Shown here in pieces: positions 16,081-27,200 of a DNA stretch of 49,300 nucleotides. Within the stretch, counting starts at the first letter, position 1, and each line of letters opens with the position of its first letter. A program made the translations under genes and the position numbers. The stretch comes from Crocosphaera sp. (GTDB lineage Bacteria; Cyanobacteriota; Cyanobacteriia; Cyanobacteriales; Microcystaceae), in NCBI RefSeq assembly GCF_030064895.1, contig NZ_JASJEB010000116.1, positions 1 through 49,300 of the forward strand, read 5' to 3'. The notes under the pieces are model-generated. The model was not told the origin of the DNA and made no database searches. It was given only the letters and a program-made list of their open reading frames with translations.

Positions 16081-18810
16081 TTATTGCAGACGCTTAAGAC
16101 GTTCGCGCAAAATTTCAGCCTGTTTTTCGGCTTCTGCTAAAGCATCTCTTGCCCCCTGAACAACCGCTTCGGGGGCCTTATTGACAAAACCTGGGTTGTT
16201 GAGTCGGCCTGAGAGGGATTTAATCTCAGCCTCAATTTTAGCTAAACTCTTCTCTAGTTTGGCACGAAGACCGGCAATGTCAACCACCCCAGAAAGAGGA
16301 ATTAAAGCCTGTATGGTTCCTACGACTCCAGCAACGACTTGTTCTGTCTGTTGTTCGAGTTGGGGCGTAATGGTTAGGGTTTCCACTTTCCCTAAGTCTT
16401 GGATGTATTTTCGACCTGATTCTAGGATAGTCCTTTCTTGCTCACTTTCACTCTGTAAAATGACCGATACCTTGACCCCTGGTTTAATATCGGCTTCGGC
16501 CCGCATATTTCTTAGGGTACGAATGGTTTCAAAAAGGAGGCTAAAGGAGGCTTCTAAGTCAGGATTAATTAGGGCGTTATCTACGTTAGGATAGGCTTGT
16601 AGCGCGATAAATTGCCCCTCGCTTTGACTGAGGGTTTGCCAAATTTCTTCGGTAATATGGGGCATAAAGGGATGAAGTAGCTTTAAGGTTCCATCCAAAA
16701 TGTATGCTAGGGTTTGTCTGGCAACGTCACGGGAGGGTGTTTCCTGCCAGAGACGGGTTTTCACCAGTTCGATGTACCAATCGCAAAAATCTCCCCAAAT
16801 GAACTCATATAGTCCTTTAGCTGCCTCTCCTAAGCCATAAGCTTCGATATGGTCTCTGGTTTGTTGGACGGTTTGATGGAAGCGTGAGAGTATCCAGCGA
16901 TCGCATAATTCTAATTTTTCTACATCGGGAGTGCCTAAACTTTGGGGGGTTTCTCCTTTGAGGTGCATCATCACAAACCTGGCCGCGTTCCAAAGTTTGT
17001 TGGCGAAGTTTCGGGATGCTTCTACGGACTCTGATTGGTCGGTTTTGCGATCGTATTGTAAGCTGATATCTTGTCCGGCACCAGCGACTTCTCTAATTAG
17101 GGTATAACGTAGTGCATCAGTACCGTATTTTTCGATTAAGATCAAAGGATCGATGCCGTTGTTATAACTCTTCGACATTTTCCTGCCGTTTTCGTCCCTA
17201 ACCAAACCATGAATATAAACATCTTTGAAGGGCATTTCATCGGTAAAATAACCGGCCATCATGGTCATTCTAGCGACCCAAAAGAAGATAATATCGAATC
17301 CTGTTACGAGGGTACTGGTGGGGTAATAGGTTTTTAAATCTTCTGTATTTTCGGGCCAGCCTAGTGTTGAAAATGGCCATAAACCGGAGGAGAACCAAGT
17401 ATCTAAAACATCGGGATCTTGTTCTAATTTGATGTTATCTCCGTATTCTTTTTTTGCTTTTTCTAAGGCTTCTGTTTCTGAATGAGCCACAATAAAGGGT
17501 GTGTTATCGGTAATTTCTCCATTGGTTTCGCTAATGACGTACCAAGCTGGAATTTGATGACCCCACCACAATTGACGAGAAATACACCAATCTTTTAATT
17601 TTACCAACCAATCTCGATAAACTTTTTTCCATCTTTGGGGTACAAAATTGGGGGAATTATTTTCGTCTAGAGATTTTAGGGCTTTTTGGGCTAAGGAATC
17701 GATTTTGACAAACCATTGTGTGGATAGTAAGGGTTCAACAGGAACTTTACCTCGGTCACTATAAGGAACCGCATGACTATAGTTTTCTATTTTGATTAAA
17801 AAGCCATCTTCTTCTAACTTTTCAACGACATTTTTACGGGCAACAAAACGATCTTGTCCTGCAAAGATTCCTGCATTTTCGTTTAGTGTCCCGTCTTTGT
17901 TCATAATATTAATAAATGGTAGTTTATGGCGGTTTCCCATCTCGAAGTCGTTAGGATCATGTGCCGGGGTAACTTTAACACAACCGGTACCAAATTCTGG
18001 ATCAACTAATTCATCGGCAAATATCGGTATTTCTCGCCCAACAATGGGTAAAGTTATGGTTTTTCCAATCAAATTTTTGTATCTTTCATCATTAGGATTA
18101 ACTGCTACTCCTGTATCTCCTAACATGGTTTCTGGTCTGGTAGTGGCTACTTCAACATAGCCGCTATTGTCGCTTAATGGATAACGAAAGTGCCATAAAT
18201 GACCATCTACCTCTTTACTTTCTACTTCTACATCCGAGACAGCAGACAAAGAAGCAGGACACCAATTAACTAAATAATTACCCCGATAAATTAACCCTGC
18301 TTCGTAGAGCTTAACAAATGCTGTTCTAACCGCTTTTGATAACCCTTCATCTAGGGTAAAACGTTCCCTTGACCAGTCAGCAGACAGTCCTATTCTTTTC
18401 ATCTGGTTAACAATTTTCCCACCAGATTCTTGCTTCCATTGCCAAGCTTTTTCTAAAAATTTTTCCCGTCCAATTTCCTGACGGGTTAAACCTTCTGCTT
18501 TTAACTGCTTATCTAAGATCGTATGAACTGCAATACTCGCGTGATCGGTTCCAGGAAGACAGAGGGTATTATGACCGCACATACGATGATACCGCACCAA
18601 TACGTCCATGAGACAATCGCCAAACGCATGACCCATGTGGAGAGTTCCTGTTACGTTGGGGGGAGGGATGACAATACAGTAGGAGTTTTCGTCCTTACTG
18701 TTGTCTGCTTGGAAGACTTGATGGGTTGACCATGCTTCTTGCCATTTGGCCTCGGTGGTTTTGGGGTCGTATTGGGTGGGTAGTTCGGGTATACTTGCGG
18801 TCATGGACAA
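16081..18810 (-). CDS. valS: Valyl-tRNA synthetase
   Basis: 909-aa class Ia synthetase charging tRNA-Val. Full-length architecture: N-terminal [19 protein letters not shown]; the HIGH-type motif [19 protein letters not shown] (about 50-68); an inserted editing domain with [17 protein letters not shown] (about 223-239); a [15 protein letters not shown] strand; the KMSKS loop in [14 protein letters not shown] (about 546-559). An anticodon-binding domain and the C-terminal coiled-coil arm of ValRS (about 840-905, [20 protein letters not shown]) follow. Cytosolic and essential. The Val-specific C-terminal arm and the editing domain exclude IleRS and LeuRS. Confidence 0.95.
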   Translation of the reverse strand: MSMTASIPELPTQYDPKTTEAKWQEAWSTHQVFQADNSKDENSYCIVIPPPNVTGTLHMGHAFGDCLMDVLVRYHRMCGHNTLCLPGTDHASIAVHTILDKQLKAEGLTRQEIGREKFLEKAWQWKQESGGKIVNQMKRIGLSADWSRERFTLDEGLSKAVRTAFVKLYEAGLIYRGNYLVNWCPASLSAVSDVEVESKEVDGHLWHFRYPLSDNSGYVEVATTRPETMLGDTGVAVNPNDERYKNLIGKTITLPIVGREIPIFADELVDPEFGTGCVKVTPAHDPNDFEMGNRHKLPFINIMNKDGTLNENAGIFAGQDRFVARKNVVEKLEEDGFLIKIENYSHAVPYSDRGKVPVEPLLSTQWFVKIDSLAQKALKSLDENNSPNFVPQRWKKVYRDWLVKLKDWCISRQLWWGHQIPAWYVISETNGEITDNTPFIVAHSETEALEKAKKEYGDNIKLEQDPDVLDTWFSSGLWPFSTLGWPENTEDLKTYYPTSTLVTGFDIIFFWVARMTMMAGYFTDEMPFKDVYIHGLVRDENGRKMSKSYNNGIDPLILIEKYGTDALRYTLIREVAGAGQDISLQYDRKTDQSESVEASRNFANKLWNAARFVMMHLKGETPQSLGTPDVEKLELCDRWILSRFHQTVQQTRDHIEAYGLGEAAKGLYEFIWGDFCDWYIELVKTRLWQETPSRDVARQTLAYILDGTLKLLHPFMPHITEEIWQTLSQSEGQFIALQAYPNVDNALINPDLEASFSLLFETIRTLRNMRAEADIKPGVKVSVILQSESEQERTILESGRKYIQDLGKVETLTITPQLEQQTEQVVAGVVGTIQALIPLSGVVDIAGLRAKLEKSLAKIEAEIKSLSGRLNNPGFVNKAPEAVVQGARDALAEAEKQAEILRERLKRLQ

Positions 18811-18952
18811 TACAAAGTGGGTGTGTTAGTAGTTACCTTGTTAAATTGTGCCATATCATCGGGGTTATATGAAGTTATTGTTTGCATAGTTAATTTTTTG
18901 ATTGACATTTTATCAATAAGAAGGACTTAATATTATTAAGCCCCTACTTAAC

Positions 18953-20839
18953 TCAGACTTTTAAATTACTATCCTTGAAATTAGCCTTTTTCTTATCTTT
19001 TAATGTTTGTTTGATTATTGGGCTTAACCAAGTAAAGTATAAGGCAATTGATAATAAAAAGAAACCTAATGCTAATACTTTTACATTTTGCCAATTTTTC
19101 ATCATAATCATCATCCCTAACAAGAATAAACAAAGTTGCCAAGGAACAGCAATAAAGGTAGAAATAATATCATATTTATGTTCTCTCGTTAGCCCATTAC
19201 TAAATTCTCCCCAAAAGCCAAACGGTTTTGTCGTATTGTAGAAATTTTCGATTACTTCTTTATCGGTTTGATAGGCTTGTGGGGCTACATAAGTACCAAT
19301 AAGACAACCTAATAAAGAACAAATTGCAGGAATAAAAAAGAGAATATATTCTTGATTTTGAGGATTATTAATTATGGGTAAAATAACAGCTTTTGTCAGA
19401 ATAGCAGCGATCATTCCTGCCAAAGTTCCCCAGGCAAAGCCATAACCATTAAACTTCCACCAATACCAACGTAATAATAAGGGAATGCCTAAACCAACCC
19501 CTAATCCTAAAGATAACCATCCCCAAATTTCGTTAATGTTACTTAGGTTAAAGCTAAAAAACAAACCAATTACTACAATAAAGACAGAGGCTAAACGACT
19601 TTGAAAAACTAATCTTTTTTCATGCTGTTGGGAATTATTAATAGGATTATTTCTCAGAAAATAAGGCTCATAAATATCCTTAGTCCAATAAGCAGCACTA
19701 GCATTAATAATTGAGGAAAAGGTTGACATGGCAGCAGCCATAAAACAAGCTACCAATAAGCCTTTGATTCCTGTGGGAATATAAGTGTTAATAACAATGG
19801 GTAAAATTAATTCTGGGTCAGTAATAGGGGAACTATGGGTCAAACCATAATGAATTCCTAAGATGGCAAAAGCAGAAATTAGTGGCCAACGAAAAGACAT
19901 TGAAAGAATCCAAAACAAGGATAAAAATGCCGTATCTCGTTCATTTCTAGCAGCAAAATATCGTTGTGCCATATATCCACCCGCACCGCTACACCCCTCA
20001 ATAATAGTTTTAAGAAGGTAAAATAATATTACCCCACCAAACAAGTTGAAGATGGCATAATCTCCTGGTAAATTAGCCGTCATAGGCGGAAAAATACTAC
20101 TCCAATCTGTAAAATTCCAATCCTTAATTAAGAAACTATCTCCATTGGGAATTGACACAGAAAATGTATCAGGTAGTGTAACAGTAGTCCAAGATAACCA
20201 AGAAATATAAATAATTGAACTGAGAATTAATAATCCTTGAAAAACATCAGTCCAAATAACCCCACTAAAGCCACTAGCAATGGTATAAGCGGCAGCTAAA
20301 ACAACTAATAAAATTGACGCAAATCTATCACTAATTCCCATCAAATTGCCAATAAATTTTCCCCCACCAATGGAAAAATAACTCATTGCACCAATGGAAA
20401 ACACAATATTAGAAATAGCACTAATAAGACGAGCAAACTCTCCTCCCTTTCCCTTGCCAAACCGAAAAATCATCCATTGCGCTGTAGTCATAACCCGTAT
20501 TTCTTTACCGTCTTCTTTAATAACTGCTCTTCTTGTCCATTTCCCCATAAATATCATTAAAAATGCCATAATTAAAACGATTCCACCCCTAATTTCGATA
20601 AAAAAGCCTTGAGTTCCCAAAGCGTAAACTAGGGCTGCGATAACCATTGTTCCGGCAATATCTACGTTAGAGGCCATTCCTGAAGCACCCAACGCCCACC
20701 AGGGAAAGTCTCCGAGGAGATATTGTGTACTGTCCCCTTGTTTGATATTTTTTTTATTACGAAATAAAAGGGGCATAAAGCCAATCATTAGGGTAAGAAT
20801 TAGATAAACAAAGATAATTAAATAATCGATTGTTTGCAT
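18953..20839 (-). CDS. Sodium:solute symporter family transporter
   Basis: 628-aa inner-membrane protein with about 13-14 hydrophobic helices and the SSF (SLC5-like) layout. Seen: YLLGDFPWWALGASGMASNVDIAGTM in the first helices (about 41-66), AISNIVFSIGAMSYFSIGGGKF, YTIASGFSGVIWTDVFQGLLIL (about 186-207) matching the SSF consensus G-G-x-x-A-V-x-x-T-D, GVGLGIPLLLRWYWW, and a hydrophobic C-terminal extension. The substrate cannot be inferred; family members carry sugars, amino acids, acetate or urea. It is the last conserved gene before the AT-rich accessory region. A short palindromic stretch (CTTAATATTATTAAG, 18926-18940) follows the stop. Confidence 0.8.
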   Translation of the reverse strand: MQTIDYLIIFVYLILTLMIGFMPLLFRNKKNIKQGDSTQYLLGDFPWWALGASGMASNVDIAGTMVIAALVYALGTQGFFIEIRGGIVLIMAFLMIFMGKWTRRAVIKEDGKEIRVMTTAQWMIFRFGKGKGGEFARLISAISNIVFSIGAMSYFSIGGGKFIGNLMGISDRFASILLVVLAAAYTIASGFSGVIWTDVFQGLLILSSIIYISWLSWTTVTLPDTFSVSIPNGDSFLIKDWNFTDWSSIFPPMTANLPGDYAIFNLFGGVILFYLLKTIIEGCSGAGGYMAQRYFAARNERDTAFLSLFWILSMSFRWPLISAFAILGIHYGLTHSSPITDPELILPIVINTYIPTGIKGLLVACFMAAAMSTFSSIINASAAYWTKDIYEPYFLRNNPINNSQQHEKRLVFQSRLASVFIVVIGLFFSFNLSNINEIWGWLSLGLGVGLGIPLLLRWYWWKFNGYGFAWGTLAGMIAAILTKAVILPIINNPQNQEYILFFIPAICSLLGCLIGTYVAPQAYQTDKEVIENFYNTTKPFGFWGEFSNGLTREHKYDIISTFIAVPWQLCLFLLGMMIMMKNWQNVKVLALGFFLLSIALYFTWLSPIIKQTLKDKKKANFKDSNLKV

Positions 20840-20860
20840 AAATTTTTAGTAATAAGGGCA

Positions 20861-20877
20861 TTAGCGCAATACGCTAA
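20861..20877. repeat. Short inverted repeat upstream of the symporter gene
   Basis: Arms TTAGCG and CGCTAA around CAATA, 21 bases upstream of the symporter ATG and within the divergent region shared with the 1016-aa gene. It could be an operator or a short dispersed repeat. Confidence 0.4.
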
Positions 20878-21038
20878 CATAAATGGTGTGAATTGAGAAT
20901 AAAGATCAATGTTACTCACTAAGTACGACGTTATTTCTTCTAAAATGTTTCGATTATCTTTATTACTGTTGATGTTAACTTTAGCTACAAATTAGGGAAC
21001 TCTAAGATTAGTATCACCTAGATGAGTTAATCTTGAAC

Positions 21039-21044
21039 TATAAT
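21039..21044 (+). promoter_or_regulatory. Candidate -10 for the two-gene operon
   Basis: TATAAT at 21039-21044, 90 bases before the ATG of the 1016-aa gene. No good -35 hexamer is at the proper distance, so the call is weak. Confidence 0.3.
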
Positions 21045-21133
21045 TTAGTACAGTACAAAATTACCTACTGACTTAAGATGGTCATAGTCTAGGAAATGCT
21101 TAATTATTACTTAGGGTCAAAGTATAGAATAAA

Positions 21134-24100
21134 ATGACAAATTCTGGATCTAACTTACGGGAAGATGGAAACGATTTAGTTAAACTAAATTACAGTGATT
21201 TTCTGGGTAAAGTTCTTGAAGTTTTAAATAGTGATACATCTCAACAACTATTTAAGATATCTGAAGATAATAAACGTCTATTAATGAATGTTGATGAACT
21301 TGCTTATCAAGTTTCTCAGTTATCTATTAATGATCCTTTTATTAGTCAACCTTTCGGAACAAAATGTGCATCAATTAATTTTATTGAAGGGACAGAAAAA
21401 ACATTTAGTGAACAATTACATTTAATCCAAGCAAAAGTCAAAGAATTATTAAAAAATGAGTTAAAACAAGATATATCTATTGAAAACTATTTAGAAAAAA
21501 TTGCAGTACCTTTAGAAAATTTAAAAGGTAAAGTCAATGATAATATTAGTTTTAATTATCCTTTTGATCAAAAATATACCAATCTACAAAAACAACGGTT
21601 AACCTTACCTAAAGATGAACAAAATATCCTACCATTACTCAGATTACATAAACTTAGTATAACTGTTAAGCAACCCACTAGATTTTTGAATGAATTAAGA
21701 AGTAGTTTAAAAAATTATGTTGAAATACATTTTGAAGAGGAAAAAGAGGATTTAATTGAGGATATTCTAGAACCCTTATTTGAAAATCAAGATAAAGATA
21801 ATAATGATATTTACAAGCTAAAAAAATTAATGAAAGAAGAATCATTAGGAAAGATAAAAAAAGCGGCAAGTATTAAATATCTAGAATTTTTATATGATCA
21901 AGTGAAAAATGATCAAGATGCAGTTTATCTAAAAGATTTAATTAGAAGATTGAAACTCCTAGAAGCTTATATTAATGATGAATCTAAACCAGATGATTAT
22001 TACAAAGTTTTCTATCAAGGGGTTGAATTTGATTTTCGACAGTTTTTCAATAATTCCTATGCTTTTGATTCATTACCTATTATTTCACAAATTGAGGGAT
22101 ATTTAGGAGAAATGAATGATAGGGATCAAGATAAGCAAGAATTTATCTTTGGAATGAAACTAAAATTAAATGGACAAGTCCAAACTTCCAAAGGAGAAAC
22201 TTCTTTTGAATATCATACTAAGTTTCTCGATTTAGATAAAAAAGAGAATAAAGATAAACTAAGCAATGAAATCGAAAAAGGAAAATTCATCAGAAAAGTT
22301 TTAAGAATTGTATTTTTATATTACTTTGTTTTTGCTTCTCGCAGTAAACCTTTAGATAAAAACAAAAAATATGACCGATCTTATGATATATCTTCAGAAT
22401 TAACTTACGATCCAGTAGAAAATTTTGAGCAGCAAATTTTACCTATTTTGAAAGGAAATGATGATCAAGCTAAGAAAAAGCTATTTAACGATATCAAAAG
22501 AGGTTTTGAACAATATAACATATCTTTTAAATTACAAAAATTAAGAGAATTGCTTATAGACTATATTGAGAGTAAAAAAATATTTAATACTAAACCATAT
22601 ACTCTAACAATTAATATCAGTCAGGGTATTTTAGAAAAAGATTCAGATAAAGTTGATAACAATAATACATTATTTAAACCTGAATTAAATAATAAAGAAG
22701 GTTTAAAGTATATTTCAGTTAATGATAGTAGTAAAATTGATACTGAAACATTATGTGGTCTATCAGTTGATATTAAGTTTACTGATATTCAGTACTTTCG
22801 GAGTAATGAACAACAGTTGTTTAGCATGAAGTATGATCTAGATGGAATTAATACAATACCTATGCTTTTAACTCCCCAAGAAGATCAATGTCGTGAAATT
22901 TATAAACAAGGATTAAAAAATCAAGCATCTTTAGTTTGTAATTATAATCATGAACGTCTCAAAGAAGAAATTTTTAATCAGGAAGATAATCCTAATATGT
23001 TTTGGTATCAGTTAACTTTTTCTTTGTTAACTTACTTGAGTTTAAAAATTTTATTATATCAATCAAAGGACAAATTATTTATTCCTTTATTACGTCTTCA
23101 TTTAACTGATAAAGATGATGCTTCACCAGAAGAAGTCTTTATGCGTTCCTTTTCCTATGTATTATCTCATATTTTAAATGAAAAATATGATTTTAGCTCT
23201 CAAGGAATTTGTATTAAAAACATTAATTTTTTCAAAAATCGTAATTCATTAAGTTCCCTTTATTCTACCATCCCTAAGATATTTCAGTTTGATAATTATA
23301 CTCCTGAGTTAGATAAACTTGCTATTATTGTTGTGTCTAGTTGGGAATGCGATCGCAAATACACCAATACCTATCAAATAAAGAACATGATAGGGGAAGT
23401 TATATGTTTAGAGCGTCAAGAAGATAAAACAATTAGGTTATATAATCAAGGAACATTCTCCAGTAATTATGATACTGAAGATATCTACAAAAAACCTGAT
23501 ATTTTGGTTAATAAAATAAGTGAACTTTATGATCAAGGATATCGTCATTTCTTGTATATTGCTAAATCTCCATACTCTAACTACCTAAATATTACAGGGG
23601 AAAATAGAGAACTGTATTTTATGTCACCGGATGTTATTAAAGAATTAAAATCAGGTAAAAATGATATACATATTTATCCTATTTTCTTCGACAAGTATTA
23701 TGTCGTTAAACTACAAAAAATTAATGCAGCTTCTCTGTATATTCAAGATACTACTGAACTAACAAACTTAGTCAATGATAAAGCAGATGCAAGTCAAAGA
23801 TCATTAGTATTTTTCAATTTGTTTAATGGTATTACTGTGGTAAATGATAACTCATATAATGGGGTTATATCTTATATAACCTTATTGAATATTTATAATG
23901 ATACTGAACACGAAAAAACGATTTATCAGGGACTAATTAATGATACTCAATTTAAAAAAGATATATTGAATTATCTTACTTTATTTCATTTTTCTCGTTA
24001 TCAAGCAACAGCTACAAGAAATAAACCAATTAGTTTAAAGTTAGATCCTTATCAAAATTTAATAGGAGACAAATCAGTGGGTCAATTATCAGTTTTCAAT

Positions 24101-24184
24101 CATATTAAAGGGAATAGAAAGATTGAGTTTAATTCTCTTGCTTTTCTCACGGAAGTAAGAAAATATTTGTACGATAAACCATAG
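21134..24184 (+). CDS. Large protein of unknown family, helicase partner
   Basis: 1016 aa, no family firmly recognised. There is no signal peptide, and a single hydrophobic patch (RIVFLYYFVFAS, 391-402) is too short for a sure membrane helix. The N-terminal 700 residues are Lys/Glu/Asn-rich and mostly helical. Residues 620-700 have a compact hydrophobic block (MFWYQLTFSLLTYLSLKILL, LFIPLLRLH). From about 727 the pattern changes to alternating strands and helices: LAIIVVSSWECD, EVICLERQEDKTIRLYNQG, an ILVNKISELYDQGYRHFLYI helix-strand unit, IHIYPIFF, RSLVFFNLFNGITVV. This order is reminiscent of an RNase H/PIWI-like fold, but conserved catalytic acids are not evident. The ribosome site is weak. 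Its stop is 17 bases before the helicase gene, with which it forms an operon. Confidence 0.6.
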   Translation: MTNSGSNLREDGNDLVKLNYSDFLGKVLEVLNSDTSQQLFKISEDNKRLLMNVDELAYQVSQLSINDPFISQPFGTKCASINFIEGTEKTFSEQLHLIQAKVKELLKNELKQDISIENYLEKIAVPLENLKGKVNDNISFNYPFDQKYTNLQKQRLTLPKDEQNILPLLRLHKLSITVKQPTRFLNELRSSLKNYVEIHFEEEKEDLIEDILEPLFENQDKDNNDIYKLKKLMKEESLGKIKKAASIKYLEFLYDQVKNDQDAVYLKDLIRRLKLLEAYINDESKPDDYYKVFYQGVEFDFRQFFNNSYAFDSLPIISQIEGYLGEMNDRDQDKQEFIFGMKLKLNGQVQTSKGETSFEYHTKFLDLDKKENKDKLSNEIEKGKFIRKVLRIVFLYYFVFASRSKPLDKNKKYDRSYDISSELTYDPVENFEQQILPILKGNDDQAKKKLFNDIKRGFEQYNISFKLQKLRELLIDYIESKKIFNTKPYTLTINISQGILEKDSDKVDNNNTLFKPELNNKEGLKYISVNDSSKIDTETLCGLSVDIKFTDIQYFRSNEQQLFSMKYDLDGINTIPMLLTPQEDQCREIYKQGLKNQASLVCNYNHERLKEEIFNQEDNPNMFWYQLTFSLLTYLSLKILLYQSKDKLFIPLLRLHLTDKDDASPEEVFMRSFSYVLSHILNEKYDFSSQGICIKNINFFKNRNSLSSLYSTIPKIFQFDNYTPELDKLAIIVVSSWECDRKYTNTYQIKNMIGEVICLERQEDKTIRLYNQGTFSSNYDTEDIYKKPDILVNKISELYDQGYRHFLYIAKSPYSNYLNITGENRELYFMSPDVIKELKSGKNDIHIYPIFFDKYYVVKLQKINAASLYIQDTTELTNLVNDKADASQRSLVFFNLFNGITVVNDNSYNGVISYITLLNIYNDTEHEKTIYQGLINDTQFKKDILNYLTLFHFSRYQATATRNKPISLKLDPYQNLIGDKSVGQLSVFNHIKGNRKIEFNSLAFLTEVRKYLYDKP

Positions 24185-24201
24185 AAGGAGGAAAAAGAAT
24201 A

Positions 24202-27200
24202 ATGTCAAATATCGGTAAAGATATTGAACTTGGAGAAAAGTTAGGATTTTTGTTTGAAGTTGGGTTTAATATTGGACTCCTTACCTACATCAAACAAAAT
24301 AATATTAAGCATCATTATGACGACTTATATTCTCAAGATTTAAGAGAATTAAAGTTTACTAGGATTATTGATAGATTAGCAATAGATGAAAGAGTTGTTA
24401 GTGACTCAAATCGTAAAATTATTAAAGATTGGGTTTTGTTTTTTCTGCAAAAAGCTTTTTTATCAGGACTGAACTTTTTACAAGAATATTTTGCAGCAGT
24501 TGAGATTAAACCCAAGCATTACAAAAAGCTAGATATTCTTTATTATCAATGTTATTTTCATGGGAATAATAGTTTAGGAACTTATACAAAAAAAACAGAT
24601 AGAGACGCATACAAGTCAAGTCTTCAACAGTTAGAGAATATTGATGATTTTGATCAATATATTGCTCAAAATAAGGGAAAAGGAGAATTTCTAAAAGCTG
24701 ATAGTTTAATGTTTGTTCAGTATAAAGATAGAAAGTATATTATATCAATTGATTATTCTATTTTTGCTATTCGAGAAATTCAAGATTTAGATAATCTTCA
24801 TAGTGTTGAAGTCTTAAAAAGAATATTGCTTAAAGAAATTGCTTATTTAAGAAAAAAGAGTGTTTTTGCTACTTTGGGACTGGATAGTAAAACACCTAAA
24901 ATTAATTTATCTGAGAGTTTAGCGAGTCATTATAAAGCATTTGTTACCAAGGATAAAGAAAGCATGAAAATGATCCAAGCAGGAAGTTATGCTTATAGTT
25001 TTTATTGTTTTCTTCAATCACAAAATTTACTGGAAGATCAAGAATCTGTCAATATAAATATTTTTGGATATAGCGATCGCGGAATTAGTTCTCTAACTTT
25101 AACTAATACAGAAGAACATATCAAAATACTTAAAACTTGTCACCATATTTATAAACATAAAGATAACAAACAAAAAGAACTATCAACAGCGCGTGAAGAT
25201 ATATTAGATGTAATTAAACGTAAAGCAGCAAAAAGTTTTATTAATGGAAAAAGTTTCTTTAATGAACTAATGGAAACAAAAAATAATAATAAACAAATAC
25301 ATTCGTTAACTCATACAGAAACAATTGATAATTTTTTGAGTCCCATTGATACTATTCCTATAGAAATCTCTGACAACTTAAATTTAGACCCGAAACTAGA
25401 CTTAAGAAATGCACATAAAGAACTGATTCAAAGAGAATTAGAATCTGATAAACATTATTTATTTTTAACAGGAAATCCTGGAATTGGTAAAACTACTGCT
25501 ATCACAGAGTTTCTGAAACAACCAAAAATTTTAAATGAGGGATTTTTATTTTTTTATATTAGTCCACGAATACAAGTTAATCTGGATATTATAGAGAAGT
25601 TTACTGATAAAAATACAGGTGAACTTTATGATGATAGAATTTTTGCTATTACAAGTAATGCTACTCTTATTCGATCTAATAATCGTAATATAACGGTTAA
25701 TTATCGTTCAAATATTTATCAGGATAAACGTTTTAAGCATCACAATGTCCATTTTATTCATCAAAATGAGGAACTAGAATATAATCCATCCAATATTGAT
25801 GAAGTTATTCGTCAAAATGAAGATACTTTAAGAGATCAGAATATCAATAGTAGTGGAGTTTTACAGAGTATTTGTGAAGCAAGCGATACTCTAATTAAAA
25901 GTGAAATATCTAATAATATTGTTGCTACTGTTTCTATGCAATCATATAAAAAAACGAACCGAGGTAATACATTTAAGAAGCATTTTCCAAAAATATTTAA
26001 TAGTGCTTATAGTTCTATAAAAGAAAAATTTTTAGAAGACAATATGAGAGAGATATCTAGTCGAATTAAACATATTTTTGTCATGGTTGATGAGATTACA
26101 GGGGATGAAAATGGGGTTAACCTTCTTCATGAAATTAGTAAATTTTTTAAACATTTTCAAGAAGAATATGGATTTAATTATAAAATTATTGTTGCTGATG
26201 CTTCTATTGTTAATCCTGATGTGATTAATCAGCATTTTTCTTCTACTGTTCCTGAACCTAATAAAATATTTTTTAGACAAAGCTTTGCTAATAATTCACC
26301 TTTATCAATTGAAAATTTTAGATTTAAAAATAAACCAGCAACGATTATTAATAGTAATGCTTATCCTGCAAGAAATTTAAAGATAACTTATAAATTATTT
26401 ATCGAATCTATCGAATTTCATGAAGAATTATATTTACAAAAAAATCAAAACCTAAAAGACGCAGTACAAAAGCAACTTATTAAAGACATTAAATATACCC
26501 TCAAAAATCATCCTTCTGAACAAATTATTGTTTATATTCAAAATAAGGAAAAACTAGCAGAATTAATTACACAAATTAAAGCATCTCGAAAATTTGAAGA
26601 GAAACAAGACTATTTAGAGATTCATGCAAACTTAGGAGATAAGGATAAAAAAGAGGTTAAAAAATACCTTGATCAAGAAACAATAAAAGTCATCTTTATG
26701 ACATCTTCTGCAAGTCGAGGTTTATCTTTTCCAAATGTTAAACATATTTTAGTAGAAATTCCTAGATTTGAAGTAGAAAGAAATTTAATGGAAGTGATAC
26801 AAGTTATTTATCGAGGGAGAGGAAACGATGAGATTGATAAACAAGAAAAACAGTTAATATTTTATCTTAGTGAACAAGCAATATATGATCAAGAAGAAGA
26901 TGAAGAAAAACGTCAATTAGCGATACAAGAAAGTATTTTATCGTTTATCAATCTCCTGTTAATCTTGAAAACTTCAATTATGACAAGGATTCAAGGTTCT
27001 GGTATAATCGGAAACGATGAATTTTTAATGATTCCTGTCAGTGGAAAATCTGTTTCTGCTGCTGGTGAAACTTTTAGCAGTAAACTCAATAATTTAATTG
27101 GACAACTTAAAAGAGAAGCGAGAAAATCTTGCGATACGGAACGACTGATAGAAGTTTCTACTTGTTTAGAAAAGCTTTTACAAGAGTGTGAAATTACTCT

